Source: Cyathus striatus
Taxonomy: Eukaryota > Basidiomycota > Agaricomycetes > Agaricales > Nidulariaceae
NCBI GenBank assembly: GCA_025738555.1
Contig: JAOVFP010000002.1
Coordinates: 6,076,001 to 6,140,000, forward strand
Direction of reading: 5' to 3'
DNA: 64,000 nt
Shown here: positions 21,859 through 33,960 of the stretch, one piece after another
Layout of the letters: every line of letters starts with the position of its first letter
Position numbering within the stretch: the first letter of the stretch is position 1
The notes under the pieces: model-generated
What the model was told of the DNA's origin: nothing
What the model saw: only the letters and a program-made list of their open reading frames with translations
The model's database searches: none
Program-made: the position numbers and the translations under genes

Positions 21859-23591
21859 ATGAGGTAATTAATACATGCAAATCCGATGGATTACGATATC
21901 CTAAAAATATTTTTCTCCGATGCAGCACTATAGGTATTACTGCTCCACCGAACATCTCATCATGTACATGCACTTACATAGCATGTGATAACCATCACAA
22001 CCAGCAAGTTTCAATATTTCCTGAGCTTACTGGATTTGATTTAAGTTCACTCTCGAAGTGGGATGAACTTCTACGATTAGGTCACGCTCCGACGCAGGAT
22101 GAAAATCAAGAAATTCGCGCTTCCCTTCAAAAGCAAAAATTGTGTTCTGCACTCTTGGAGAAAAGGCTCGAGGCTGTACAACGTGTTTCTGACAATCTCT
22201 CGAGTTTGGTAGCCTGTTTTAGGACTTCAATTTCGCACCAAAGCAGTATTATCGAAGCATATATCCGTCGATTACCAGATGATATCCTCATCAACATCTT
22301 CTTACTGGTTACGGAACCAGCCATTGACGTCCACAGAGAACGTTACAAATTGATGCAATCTAAGCTTGCTACAGTTTGTAAAAAGTGGAGAAACATGATT
22401 TTAAATACTCCCCAATTTTGGAGTGCCGTTACCATTAGCAAGCCTGTTAACGATTGGATGGGAAATGTCACATCGTACCTTGAGCGATCCAGGGGTACCT
22501 CTCTCTTTGTCCATTTTTCAACTCTTTCTTCCGATACATGGGAGAATAAAGAAAATTGCAAATGGGCTATTAGTAAATTGGGACGCTTTTGTTCTACATG
22601 GAAACATCTTGATATTCATGCCACCTGGATCAAAGAATTTGCGACGTATCCTGAAATAAGGCATGGTGTTGCCTCACTACAATCATTGGCTATTCGGAAA
22701 TTTGGCAGTAACTACACGGTCAAAGACCCATTTATCGCTTCCGCACCATTGCTGTCAACTCTTATGCTTGATGACCTTCAATACTGTCCATTTCAACATA
22801 TGACCCGCCTTATTCCATGGTCCCAGATAACCCGTTTGTTCTGGAAAAATGGAAACAAATTCACAGTACCTCACTTCCAAAGCATGTTATGCACCTTGAA
22901 GAACCTTGAAGTGCTTGAAATTAATAATTATACTCCATATCTGGATTCAGATTGGCCACAATACGCTCGTTCTGTCCTTCTCAATCTTCGGGTACTATCC
23001 ATTTTCGTTGAGAACGATGGGAAAATGCCTCCCGTACTTCTTATCATTGAAGCTCCAATGCTTCAAGAGCTGAACATCCACTGTAGCAGGCCTGCAATGG
23101 CTGATACAGATTCCGGATCATTGTTTATGGATTATTTTTCTTCCGTGATCCCTTCCAGATCCATTAGACAAATGTATCTGGCGGGCGTGCATTGGAAATT
23201 TGTTCACAGAATGTTGGAACATAATTCAAACCTTGATTCATTGGAAGTGCATAATATCACCGGTCTCGAAGTACTGTTTTCTTTACTTCGTTGGAAAGGA
23301 CATGATCAAAAGTTTTTAGTGCCAAACTTGCGGACAGTGGTTTATATTGATAATACACAAGAGAACCGATCCGGACTTGGGAAGCGAGCGCTACAGGAAA
23401 TTCAGGAGGCATTAATTAGTATATCCGAGTCGAGGTCGAGCTTGGATTTCAGCCGCACATCTAACTTCGCCAAATCTTTGAAGCGCATTAAATTTAAAGG
23501 TCGTCTTCAACCACTGCCGTTGGATTCGATTAGGATAGAAAAGAATACTAACATTTTACCTAAATCTAGAAAAGATTTTTTCAAACGATAA
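21859..23591 (+). CDS. F-box protein 1
   Basis: The first exon is only five bases (21859-21863, ATGAG), followed by an intron at 21864-21925 and a single large exon at 21926-23591, giving 556 aa. The model is supported by a paralogue at 55129-56866 with the same tiny exon. The N-terminus has a Cys/His cluster (CTCTYIACDNHHN), then FDLSSLSKWDELLRLG, a coiled stretch (LEKRLEAV), and the F-box (YIRRLPDDILINIFLLV through LATVCKKWRNMILNTPQFWSAV) at about residues 130-190. LRR-like Leu-rich segments follow. F-box proteins of this fungal type are substrate adaptors of SCF ubiquitin ligases. The ORF is intact. Confidence 0.88.
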
Positions 23592-24566
23592 AGAGTTCCG
23601 ATATTTACATGTGGTTACAAAGTAATAATAGGATGGTCTTGGAGCATCTGAGTCGTCTGAAAAATGAAGTATCATACATGCGACTCGGAGTCACTAAGTC
23701 TACTACGTCATGCAGGCTTAAAGCCCTTTACACTCAAAGGTACAAATATGCAAGTTCGAGACTTGCTTCGACTCAGAGACAAAATACTTAATTGGCTAAA
23801 TAATACTTTTGAAGTGCGGAAACAGTCAATAGCTATCAAGACCATTACACAGATATTGGATGCACCGCATTTTGCAGCGAGCTGTTATTTACGTCGTCCA
23901 CTACGCCATGCGTGCTTGTACCACAATATAATACTTAGTACACTGTCTTCAAAGCTGCTCTCAGAGCACTTCAAGTCTGAATTGAGTCTAAAGCTTGGCT
24001 TCATAATCATAAGGCTGAGACGGTCGCCGACGATTATGGCAGTGGAATGCGAATGATCAGGAAGAACGTAAAGTTGGATGAGTGGTGTAGCAAAAGTTGT
24101 TAATTACCGACGCCTCTTCATGTAGATAAATATGGGTTATCGGTGCTTCGGTGGTTCGATTTTCAAACTTGTTGGAAACGCCAAACTCATCTTCTAATTT
24201 TCTTCCAAATTACTCAAATTTACTGGTCAAAATTTATTCTTAGTCACCTTTCCATCTCCACCTCCCGTAGAGCCAGTCCGTTGAGAATGGGTCAGTGAGT
24301 AGATATACGCCTGAGAGGGGATATTTGTCACGTTTGGATTGAGGTGAATGCGCTGCTGCCTCGTGTACATTGTTGTATAGAAATGCCGCTAGTGCGACGT
24401 CGATGGATTCCTCCAGGTCCAATACGAGAAAATCCAGCTGATATTATTTCCCTCCTACGGGGAACAAAACAGGAAGTACTCAAGGACTAATGAAAGATTG
24501 AGGGGTCTTAAAGGAAAAAGCCCGCCATAAATACAGCAGATAAATACGACAATTGAGCTCGATTCG
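23592..24566. other. Intergenic between F-box 1 and the APH-type pseudogene
   Basis: Only short ORFs without coding character. It separates the convergent F-box and APH-type genes. No repeat or RNA gene recognised. Confidence 0.45.
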
Positions 24567-26019
24567 TCATATATATTCTGTTTCGTCCATGTCGTCGATA
24601 GGCCAATGCGCCGCAATCTGAGCCCTATCCTCCTCCGATTTGGTCTGCACCAATGTATCCTCCTTCATCTGTCTGCTGCGCGCCATGACCTCCTCGTAGT
24701 GCCCGGCGAGAACCCAGCCCTCCGGTCCGAATTTGATCATGTTCCTGCACATTTCAAAAGTCTCGTCCGCTTCCATCTGTTCTACACCCAGCTTCATCGT
24801 CTCATGTACGTCCTCGGCGTCGAACACGACAGGACACGATGTGTCTCCCTTCGTGGGCGTCTCCCAGTTTTCAGTTGCGTCTATCAGCGCAGCTTTCAGT
24901 GCGAGAGTTTCACCCTCCCATGAGTCACTGGCGTAGGAGAAGAGGCGGCGGCGGAGCATGCCCATGGTGTCCACTAATGTCGCGTAATGATACTTATTGT
25001 ACTCCTCGGTGTTTTGACATAGTGATAATGGACGAGGCGACGACGGTGGAGTTCTTTCTCGACTTTGCTGGGTTTCGTCCAACTCATCGAAATTTTTCGG
25101 TAGTGTCAAAGACTGCATCATATATTGCGAGATAATATCATCGTAGTTTTGTATCTGTTGGGGTATACCTGCAAGGAGAAACAGGGGTAGGATTGCGGTG
25201 TGTTGCCAGTCGATCAGACCAACGACGCGTAAGTTAGAGTCGAGGATAATATTGGTCTGCTGGAAGTCGGGATGGCGGATACGGAAATGACTGAAGGTCA
25301 GGTCCTTGGGGATAAGTGATGGCGCAATGAGGCGATAGCGGTTCAGATTCTCGATATGATCTGAAGGTGACTGCTCCTGAAACTGGTAGGCTTCCCTCCT
25401 CATACGTTGGAACGGTAACAGAGGGCGGCCGAATTCCTCCAGATAAGCCAGTTCCTTGTCGGCTCCTTTTACGAGCGCTGCTTCGGCACTTTCATCTAAA
25501 GTTATTAGTTAGTTAATGAAGTAATAAGGAAACGACAGCAAGCAGAAAGCAGTCTACATGGTCCTCGATCTACGTCGGGCTGTGATCTTCTGCTAAACCA
25601 CATAGGGATTCGTACATCTGGACCAACGGAGAAACGCTCGTCCTCGAGTGGAATAGTACCTGGCATGTTGGCCACCTTATCCAAGTCTTTTGTATAATAC
25701 AAGCTTCCCGCCAGCAGGGAAAGCAATCGACATCATCTTCGACTCGAGTTCAGCAATTTGGCGCAAGATTGGCATAATGTCCCTTTCCTCTAAATCAAAC
25801 CATATACTGCTAAAATTATTGCCTTGTACGAAATCCATGAAGATATACTCGGTCTGTGCGGCGTTGTCTGGCGTAGGCGAGTATCCGTATACTTCAGGTA
25901 TAGGCAACCCAGAGGAACGGAGTAAGTCCACGGTAGCTACTTCACTTGCGACAGCGAAGTACTTGGGAGTTGCAACCGGGTAAGGGATACGCGCTACCAT
26001 TTGGATTCCATCGCACATA

Positions 26020-26395
26020 CTGTACGAATCCGATCAATTGGGCAGTCACGCGTCACGCACCCATTCTGCCGCGCCGAAATTTGGACCATGTCACGCATCA
26101 CAAATAAAAATGCCGAAAGGTTAAACCGTGACATATTTAGACGCCGGCGTACACCCAAAAATTTTCAACGTAATAATAATTTTTTCTTCTCCAATAGCTA
26201 TTTCTTGCCAACCAACAGTGTTCAGTACATTTACAAGTTAAATATGTGCACTAATTCAAATTTTTGGCCAGCTTGAGTGCCCAAAATGCCGAAAATTCTG
26301 GTGTGTCACACTACAATTTCTCGTGTGCCGAAATCATTTTGCGGTTGGGCCTGTCACGCACTCAAAGGTATGCCCAATTGATCGGATTCGTACAG
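26020..26395. mobile_element. 376-bp MITE, TA target duplication
   Basis: Perfect terminal inverted repeats starting CTGTACGAATCCGATCAATT (about 25 bp), flanked by TA at 26018-26019 and 26396-26397. No coding capacity. It sits exactly at the edge of the next element, using the TA that element had duplicated. Confidence 0.93.
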
Positions 26396-26397
26396 TA

Positions 26398-27370
26398 CAG
26401 TGCCCTCAGTCACTTCTCATCACCTGACTTGGCAGGAGTACATCATTGGCACTCTAACTCGAACTACATTTTGACAGCGCATTTTTTCAACTTGGAAACA
26501 CATTTTGTCGCATTAGATAGACTAGTTCTGCTACTACAGTGCTTCCCAAGTCAATCAGGCAATTTTTTTTTCTATCCGCTGGGAAAATGAAACAGACCCT
26601 ATTACATAATAGGGTTATACCATAAACGGAAGTTATTACATAATATTTATTGGCGAACGATGAGATTATGATTCCTCCAGGCACTTTGAGGGATGCGACG
26701 ATGAGATGTATACTCTTTCACAGCATAAGCGACTTGTTGGACATTCAGACAAATCAGCTGGAAAAGCTGAAGGGCAATAAATTATAATATAGCATATACT
26801 TGTAAGCACTCATATATCTCCAACAGTGACAAAAAATTTGTGAATGTGTGTTGTAGAAACCTCATCCAAACATTTAGGAACTAACTCTTGGGCCTTTTTA
26901 AATGTTCCATCAGTGAGACCACAAAATTCTATAGATTTACGAGACATAACCTTTACTGAGTATTATAATATCAATATTGAACCCACTGTATTTTGTGAGA
27001 CCCCACACCATCTATTGAGCTCACAATGATTTAGCTGCTTCTTGTCGAAGGGCAGCATCTTGTCTCGCATTCTGTTTCTTCCTAGGCATGTTGCAGGCTT
27101 CAACAATGAAATCCCCAGTAACCAGCAATATTTTCATACAAATACATCAGTTTGTAATCCAAATTGTATTTGTAATGTTTCTGTGCTCTAAGAGGAGCTA
27201 TCAAAATTATATTGTCTGGTCCAAGAAGTGAAACACCGTGGGAAAAAATAGGTTGACATCGTAAATCGACGTCTTTTGATGGGTTTCCTCCCCAAAAAAA
27301 TATTTAAAAAATCCAAAAAAAATTCCTTCCCTTTAAATGTCAGGTGCTGGAAAGGTGACCGATAGCACTG
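26398..27370 (-). mobile_element. Tc1/mariner-like element with decayed transposase, in APH-type gene
   Basis: Imperfect terminal inverted repeats: left CAGTGCCCTCAGTCACTTCT, and the right end reads inward as CAGTGCTATCGGTCACCTTT. The target TA is at 27371-27372 and at 26396-26397/26018-26019. Length is 973 bp. Minus-strand fragments resemble a fungal DDE transposase: KKAQELVPKCLDEV near 26880 and LNVQQVAYAVKEYTSHRRIP near 26690-26750, interrupted by stops. It split an APH-family codon pair (Thr-Met, acTAtg) exactly. Confidence 0.88.
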
Positions 27371-27629
27371 TAGTGATGAGGAAAGTGTGGTTGAACCTGC
27401 CCTCGGCGAGTTTCTTCAAGTCGACGATATCATCTGGACTCCGATTGACGGACTCTGCTAAAATTTGACGTAGCCCATCGACGCTGAAGACGCGTCTACG
27501 CTCTTCGAGGCGAAGGGCATCGTTGATACTAAACATAATGGGTTAGATATACGACATAGAATACAATGTATAATACTTACATCCACCGTCCTGAGGTATA
27601 GTCAAAAGGTCGTTACGAGGATCTGCCAT

Positions 27630-27974
27630 AATAGAGAATATGCGATACGGAGTCAGGGTGGCGATGGAGCTCGAGTAGGGAAAGTGAAATGAAGGTGAGG
27701 AGTAAGGACGGCGCAGAGGTAACGAGGCCAGCCTCGCTCTCCAGAGGCAGGGCATGCTAATAAAAACGTGGAGGGGCTAAAGAAGGTGGACCGGAGGCCA
27801 GTCGGTAAGTATAGACGAACACGATATGTGGGCGTCGATATAAGTACCGACAGGCCCAGCTCAATCCAGCTCGTAACACGCGTACATACCGGCGTTAGGA
27901 GTTGATAAATCGCCACTTGACTCTTGAGCGAAATTGGCTAGGCAGAGCAATGGCAGAGGGCTGCAGAGGGGAGC
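27630..27974. other. 5' flank of APH-type pseudogene
   Basis: Upstream region of the disrupted gene. ORFs here look like chance readings. Probable former promoter. Confidence 0.4.
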
Positions 27975-28510
27975 GGCATCATGCATACCCGGTGCTTCAT
28001 CTTGTGTTGTGCACATATGTGAGGGGATTCGGTGGCTGGTATTGAGCTGAATGCGCTAAGTGGTTTATTACAGGTTGCCTAGAAAGAAAGAAGTTAAGCA
28101 AAGGGAAGTATGAGAATGTCTGGGTAAACTTGGTAAGAGAAGAAGGGAGGAAAGAAGTACTTTTAACAATGCCTCGACTCAGACTCCTCCTTGAACCATC
28201 TGCAGAATAGCACCTATCACTCGGTGAGTTTGTCGTCCGGGTTTATTTGCGAAGAGGTGTTTGGGGAGGTCATATATCATATATCATAGCTTGGTCATAG
28301 CTGAAGTTTGTTAGGCCGCGATTTACCTCAGCTATACCCTATACGCATTGGGATGTTATTTGTATATTGGCCAGTTTAAGCCTTGAGCTTGATGTAGGAT
28401 GCAGGTACGGAGAGTGCAGTTAAACGATCCCATTTGTATGCCAGGGATTTGACGACTACCGTGAGGCTGGATGGGGGTGCAGTGAAGCGCGGAGTTGGCG
28501 CGGAGAGCTG
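27975..28510 (-). pseudogene. CDK8/SSN3 shard (third copy, deleted and decayed)
   Basis: Plus-strand text parallels 4575-4830 of copy A (catacccggtgcttcatc versus catacttggtgcttcgtc; then aggaggtcgtagcc-like text) and then jumps to the equivalent of 5335-5470 (gggatgttatt...ggccagtttaag, agggatttgacgac, tggggg). About 500 bp of kinase core is missing, and many substitutions and indels leave no open frame. It is an older duplication remnant than copies A and B. Confidence 0.75.
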
Positions 28511-29992
28511 ATTGTCTGTGGGAGAGGAGATTCCCACGTGTACTTCTGCATATGGCTCCAGAGTCCAGACTGCAACTCCGACATCTTTTCCAAGTCTTCT
28601 CCACGCCAGTTCAGTGTACCAGTCCACACTTTGTCCACACTCGCCTGCTTCAGATACCGGAAAATCACCATTTACACTAAACCACAGGTGCATCAGCATT
28701 TCGTGCTTCCCCTAGATTCCACCAAAGCTCGCTGATCGATCGATCAACTCCGGATTCGGCACGTTCAAACTTCAGCAAGGGTAGGCCATCGATGTACTTT
28801 CAGTTCCTCCTCTTCCACTCCCGTCAAATAAATACCGGATTCAAGTGAGATATGGGGGGTATTGTGAGCTCTTCTATTTAAAACAAGTTGAAAATCAGAG
28901 CGGACATTTCGCCTGTGCCAGACTGGCGTCTGGCTCTCGGAAATAAGTAAGCCTAGAATTATTATGCTTTATGTTAAAATTTGGAAGAAAGCTAATATCA
29001 TTATAGACGATGCACATGCCGAAGGGGAGTCAGTGTGGAGAGCGAGTACAGTGAGAGCTGTGACCGCTTCACCATCAGCACTTTTACACTCACGCGGGGG
29101 CTTTACTTTATAAATGATTACACTCGCAAGATACCGGTACGTGAACGGGGCCGACGCGCAAGACGTAGTCTAAGTAAGTACTTGCTCCAAAAGTAGTATT
29201 ACACGAAGGTTCCTTATAGTTAGCAATGTTCAAGACAGTATCACGAAAAATGTTTAAATTCGGCGTACGTACTACGAACCACGTTATTTCATGACACAGG
29301 GGAACTCCTGTTCCACTGTACCATGTACACTTAAATACCGTTACACTCAATATAGGGTACCAGTAACTTGTGAGTTCAAGTCTTACTCCAAGACAAGATC
29401 GCGCAAAACTTTCCAAACCATCACTTATAGCATAGGGAAATGGTCACCTCGACTCCTGGTTGACTGCACCGCTGCACCATACTCGCTTATAAACTATTGT
29501 ACTGAAATGGTACAACTTGTAAGCAAGTTGCAAGGAGTTACTTCGAGCCAAAACGTAGCTAATTGCCAGCTCCATAATAATGCGAAAATGGCTAAGTATG
29601 TTTTCAGCGAGGTAACATGGCCGTAGCGAAACTTTGCTACGTTCATGAACCGCTGCGCCATCTTCACTTGTATACCCTTACATCCGGGGTACATGTTCAA
29701 GTTCTCTTTCTTTTCCTAACTACGTGAAAAAGACCCCGAATGTGAACATGCAGTGTGCACAGCACCTTAAGTCCACTGTACAATTACCAATTTTATAGGG
29801 ACATTGTGGTCGAAACACGTTTGAAGGTATTTTGCTGTTCAGGTGTAGCTTAAGGGTCGCTATCATTGGGCTCACGTAGGGCAAATAAGACAACTTCTCC
29901 GTTCATATTATTACTGTCCCGCTATCATGATCTCAAACTAAACGAACGATGACAAACCATTTATTTTTTGTACAATACAATAGTAGCATCAC
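28511..29992. repeat. Intergenic with dispersed/tandem degenerate repeat family
   Basis: From about 29040, blocks of the form (c)cactgtaccatgtacac.t.aataccgttacac recur near 29310, 29470 and 29645. Related blocks occur at 32500-33760 on the other side of the CK1 gene (near 33072, 33478 and 33675). A longer shared block (ccatcagc...ttttacactc, ggtac.tgaac, gtctaagtaagtactt-like) appears at 29060-29185 and 32490-32580. No coding sequence. Confidence 0.55.
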
Positions 29993-31291
29993 TTATTTAT
30001 CTGAATAAACTTGAAGTACCTCGACAATTTCAGGTATCGCGCTATCTGCTAGTAGCTTATCTTCCGCTGGAAGCGTTAAGATGCGGTACCTGTTACCGCA
30101 TTGTCTAACATCCCATATATCTATCTGGAGGGTGAAATAACTGTCCTCTAAATCCATCGTACTCTGCGACATTTCTATGTCAGAGAACCCGGCAGCTTCC
30201 ACGTCCGCAAGTGAGGTGTCCGCTAGAAGTGTGGGTAAGGATGGATTTCTAGATATTGAGACGGGATTCCAGTCGAGTGGCTCTTCAATGTTACTTCCTC
30301 CAAGGCGAGTAAAAAGATCCATAAATATCTGCTCCAGGTGTGTGTAGTTAGGCAGTTGGTCATAATCGAGCTTTCGACTATAATCCAACAGGTACCCGAA
30401 TTCACTTGGGAACGATTCACCAAGCACATCGCCATTCACAGCGGTCTTCGCCTCTTCGACTTGCTTCCCCCGTTTATGCGTATTGAATCGACGTGGTACA
30501 TCCCAGGGAAGATTTCCTAACAACATAGAAAAGGCAGTATATGCAAGAGATTCTAGATCATCACGGAATCCGAGGTCTAGGAGAAGTCAGCATGTAGAAG
30601 ACAAGATATATTTGTGGAACTGACCTAAACCATCATGTGAATTGAGACTGGCCCAGTTAAGAGTTCCTACCACGTGCTTAGAATTTTGATAACGTACGTT
30701 TTTCGTGGGCGGGCCGGGTTTGAAGCGTATAGAAATCCCAAAATCTATCAGAACAATCTTTGAGTTGTTTTCTAATCGGAAGAGAAGGTTGTCTGGCTTG
30801 ATATCACGATGAACAAACCCGTGTTTATGAACGTGTTCTAATGCTGCAAGCTATAGAAACAAAATAATTAGGCTTCTGTAATTCAAACAATAGAAACATG
30901 ACTCACCGCCTGTAGAACCACCTGAACAGTTGTTTTAACGCATACAGGTCCAGTCACCAACTCCCGGACGCTTGAACCTAAAAATTCCATTGAGATGTAC
31001 TCAAAATGAGGTAGCCGTCCATAGCCGTATATAATTGGTATTGCAGTATGCCCTTGAAGGAGTTGTAGAATTCGACTTTCATGGCGAAGAACAGTATGCT
31101 CAATTTTCAGGGATGCGCGTGACTTCTTAACTGCAACTATCTTTGACGTATTCAACTCCTCGGCTTTATATACGTATCCCTGTCACGGAAAAATCAGATT
31201 TCGAGTGAAAGAGAAGTTAATATGAACTCACGTATCCACCACTGCCGATATAATCTCCAAGAAGGTTGTACTTTAGGGAAGTCTCCTCCAT
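29993..31291 (-). CDS. Casein-kinase-1-like protein kinase
   Basis: Four exons: 31232-31291, 30907-31179, 30625-30850 and 29993-30576. GT-AG introns of 52, 56 and 48 nt keep phase, giving 380 aa. Motifs: Gly loop GSGGYGYVYKA, lysine in AVKKSR, catalytic loop HRDIKPDN, DFG in IDFGIS, GTLNWAS in place of the APE-region motif (CK1 style), and a C-lobe with DDLESLAYTAFSMLLGNLPW. CK1-like genes of this type are amplified in agaricomycetes; the cellular target cannot be inferred. The C-terminal 100 residues are acidic and poorly recognisable. All key residues are intact, unlike the pseudogenes on either side. Confidence 0.88.
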
Positions 31292-31499
31292 CTTTTAGTA
31301 CTTGAAGTGTCGCTTGAATAAAACTGTAAGAGAGATATGAACCTTTTGTGATATCTCTGCTTTAATAATTCACTCGGCAAGAAATGAGCAGGAAGAGAGG
31401 AAGGAGCAAGTAAGGAAACAAGCAGAGTCAGACTTAAATAAGAAATGGGCAAATTCAATATTCAATATCAATATTAGAGTACACAAATAAATGTACATA
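31292..31499. other. 5' flank of CK1-like kinase gene
   Basis: Short upstream region of the kinase gene. No distinct promoter motif identified. Confidence 0.35.
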
Positions 31500-32075
31500 A
31501 AGCGATTTCGTGACTCTTTCTTTCTTGCGTACCATTTGGTACTGCATCCGCACTTTTCACTGTTCAGGGCTACGACCATATTGTCCTCATTCTTCTCCTG
31601 TAACAAGAGATGCGCCACCTCCCAAGTACTCGCGACGAGCTACGGGGGTATTGGGTTTTAAGGTCCAAGACCTGATGCTTGATGCCTGAGGTTTGAGTTA
31701 GTATGACAGAAACGCACTCTTGCGCACTCTTCGAGTATCATTGCTGAAGCTAATTGAGCCAGGATGCGTAGGCAGTCCGCCAACGCCGACATCGACAAAT
31801 GGTGAAATAATGAAGAAGCGTTGGTATCGTTATCGGTACCCATGCAAAGGTCGACAATAGCGAGAGTTCAAGCATCCTGCGACATACAATTCTAGTCCGG
31901 ACTCCGCGAGCTCGAAGATGACAGCAGCGGCTGAGCGGCCTTACACTCGCACGACTTCTATCCAACTCCCCCTCAATCCAAACCTACCCTAACTATGCCA
32001 ACCGTACCTTCTTCCTCGCTCCACCACTCCCGAACCCACCCTTCCTCCCGAGTCCCCGGTATATGCTCCCTTTCC
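31500..32075 (-). pseudogene. Shards of CDK8 3' end and tail
   Basis: 31540-31665 parallels 4050-4165 of copy A (ccgcacttttca, ccacatcgtcctc-type, ctgcaacaggag, acgggggtattg). 31965-32070 parallels the glycine-rich tail exon (ccctaacc...cttcttcctcgctcc, ccactcccgaaccc). Both are decayed and in the same orientation as copies A and B. With 27975-28510 they may be one old CDK8 copy split around the CK1 gene. Confidence 0.6.
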
Positions 32076-33821
32076 CCCTTGCCACCTCCTCGCTTTCAAA
32101 GGCTGCGAATTACTCGTTCCCATTCATTTCCTCCACAAGTTCCACCTCCCGAGTAGCATTGTTAACTTTGGTTGATAAGAGTTGCAACTTGCGGGCGTGC
32201 TCCGGACTTATCATGTGCCAGGGGCATGGATTGTCGATGAGTGACAGTCGAGACTCGAGACTCGATGGCATGGAAGGGAGGGCAGTTGGTTCGTCGACTC
32301 CCACGTGTACGCTTTGTTAGATTCTACAACTTGTCCACAACTCAGCTATATCACTCTCACCACACCTGTTCAACATACATGAACATTTGGTGCTTCGTTT
32401 TGCATTTTCAGTACTACAGGCCAACTACAGGATTATAAAAATCACTGAAGAACAATTCATACGCTGATAAGATGTGCGACACTCTGAGCTGAAGGTACTG
32501 CTTTACCATCAGCTTTTTTATTCTGTATGCTGGGTACATGAACGAAACCAGACGCAGGTACTTACGTCTAAGTACTCAGTACTCCCGGTCAAATTCACTG
32601 AGGGTTCGATTCTATTCCCTCCATCCTTGCGTTCCTGACTTTTCAGGACGATCTGTATGATGAAGGTGATTCATAACTTATCAAGATAAGCTATTGGCTC
32701 CCCCATTGCCGCCTAGCTTTTTAGTCCTATAACTTATACTTCTAGTCAGCTAACGAGCTTCTCTCTTTACTTCTTCAATATATTTAATCCTTATATCTAT
32801 GACTATTCTAATATGTTCAATATGGCTCACTAGCCACCTCGCTCGCTGTTGACCCAGGTATTTAAGCTCTTCGAGACCTCCAACCACAACAACTCTTTCA
32901 AGTCCATTCCCCTCTCTACCATCGTTCTTTTACATTGCCCTCATCAACTGTCTGATCAATCTGAAAGATAGATTACAGTTGATAGTGTTCAAGAGAGTAT
33001 CCGCGTATCGGTATCGCGTAAAATATATATACTGGAGTTCAGGAACTCATAATTACACACCGCAGCTTCTAGCCCACTGCACCGTGTACGCTAATATACC
33101 TTTACACCGAAAGGGTAAAGGTTAAGGCGTGCTTCGAGACGAGTTAGGGCCCGCGTGATGCGCCGTCAAAATTGGCAATCAGTTCAATAAATGCTTTTGG
33201 AGTGCAAAAATGTTCAAATTTTTCACAGGAATGATTGCATACACTATCTTGATGCACATGGCAGTAAGTACGTTCTGACCCACTTTACTACGCAGGATTA
33301 TGCACCCTTTCACCCAAATGGTACGATTAAGTTAAAGTAATTTCGAAACCTACTATGAAACAAAATTAAGATATATGGTTATGCACAGGCCGCATAGGCC
33401 AATAATGCATTCGGAGTCTCGGTCTTGGCGATGCGACACAGACGCAGCAAATTCAACTAGTACTATATTCAGCGCTGCACCATGTGTGATTGCACAATAT
33501 ACTCCCTTTCACATATTTAATGCATGAATGTAACCGCAAAGCACACAAATTCAAAGCACTCTCCTTCCTTGGCAGAATGGTTCGCAAGTCCAGCTTTCCA
33601 TTCAGCTATTAAAACATACTAATCTAAAAAAACACTCAGAGTACACGGCCTCACATTGCACATCCAATCCCACTGCACTATGTAGACTTTCATACTATTA
33701 AAATGGTATAAATACATGTGTGTGCTCAAGAGGACAAGGAAAGTCCAACTTTGGGTAAATATTAAATGAAAATATTGTACATAGTAAGTTACAGCCTTCG
33801 CGGTTGTTCGGGGGCTTAGTA
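32076..33821. repeat. Intergenic with degenerate repeat family
   Basis: No supported gene. From 32480 to 33760 the sequence carries the same degenerate blocks as 29040-29700 (actgcaccgtgtacgctaat, gcaccatgtgtgattgcac, actatgtagactttcatac). It flanks the start of the right-hand segmental duplication at about 33822. Confidence 0.5.
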
Positions 33822-33960
33822 TACAACACTGCGCATTTTTCAATATGCCAGTAAAATGGATCTTGTCCGATGTTTTACCATGACTTGTAAGCCTTAAGCA
33901 TCTCTACTGCCGTCTCTGTTGATATTTCCTTAGAAATTTTATACATGGTAAAATATCTGA

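Larger units (their letters stand above)
24567..27629 (-). pseudogene. APH-family kinase-like phosphotransferase, disrupted
   Basis: An aminoglycoside-phosphotransferase-fold gene (fungal APH family, substrate unknown), read right to left. Exon 1 is 27581-27629 (MADPRNDLLTIPQDGG). Exon 2 is 27373-27528 (RRVFSVDGLRQ through KLAEGRFNHTFLIT). Then come two transposons (26020-27370). Then 25558-26017 (MVARIPYPVATPKYFAVASEVATVD), an intron at 25496-25557, and the last exon 24567-25495. The catalytic-loop equivalent HPDFQQTN and metal-site equivalent IDWQH are present. Lesions: the double insertion at a TA, where removal rejoins ...FLIT-MCDG... exactly; an extra G near 25713 shifting the frame; and a phase mismatch at intron 1 in my hand splice. 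Non-functional as read. Confidence 0.88.
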
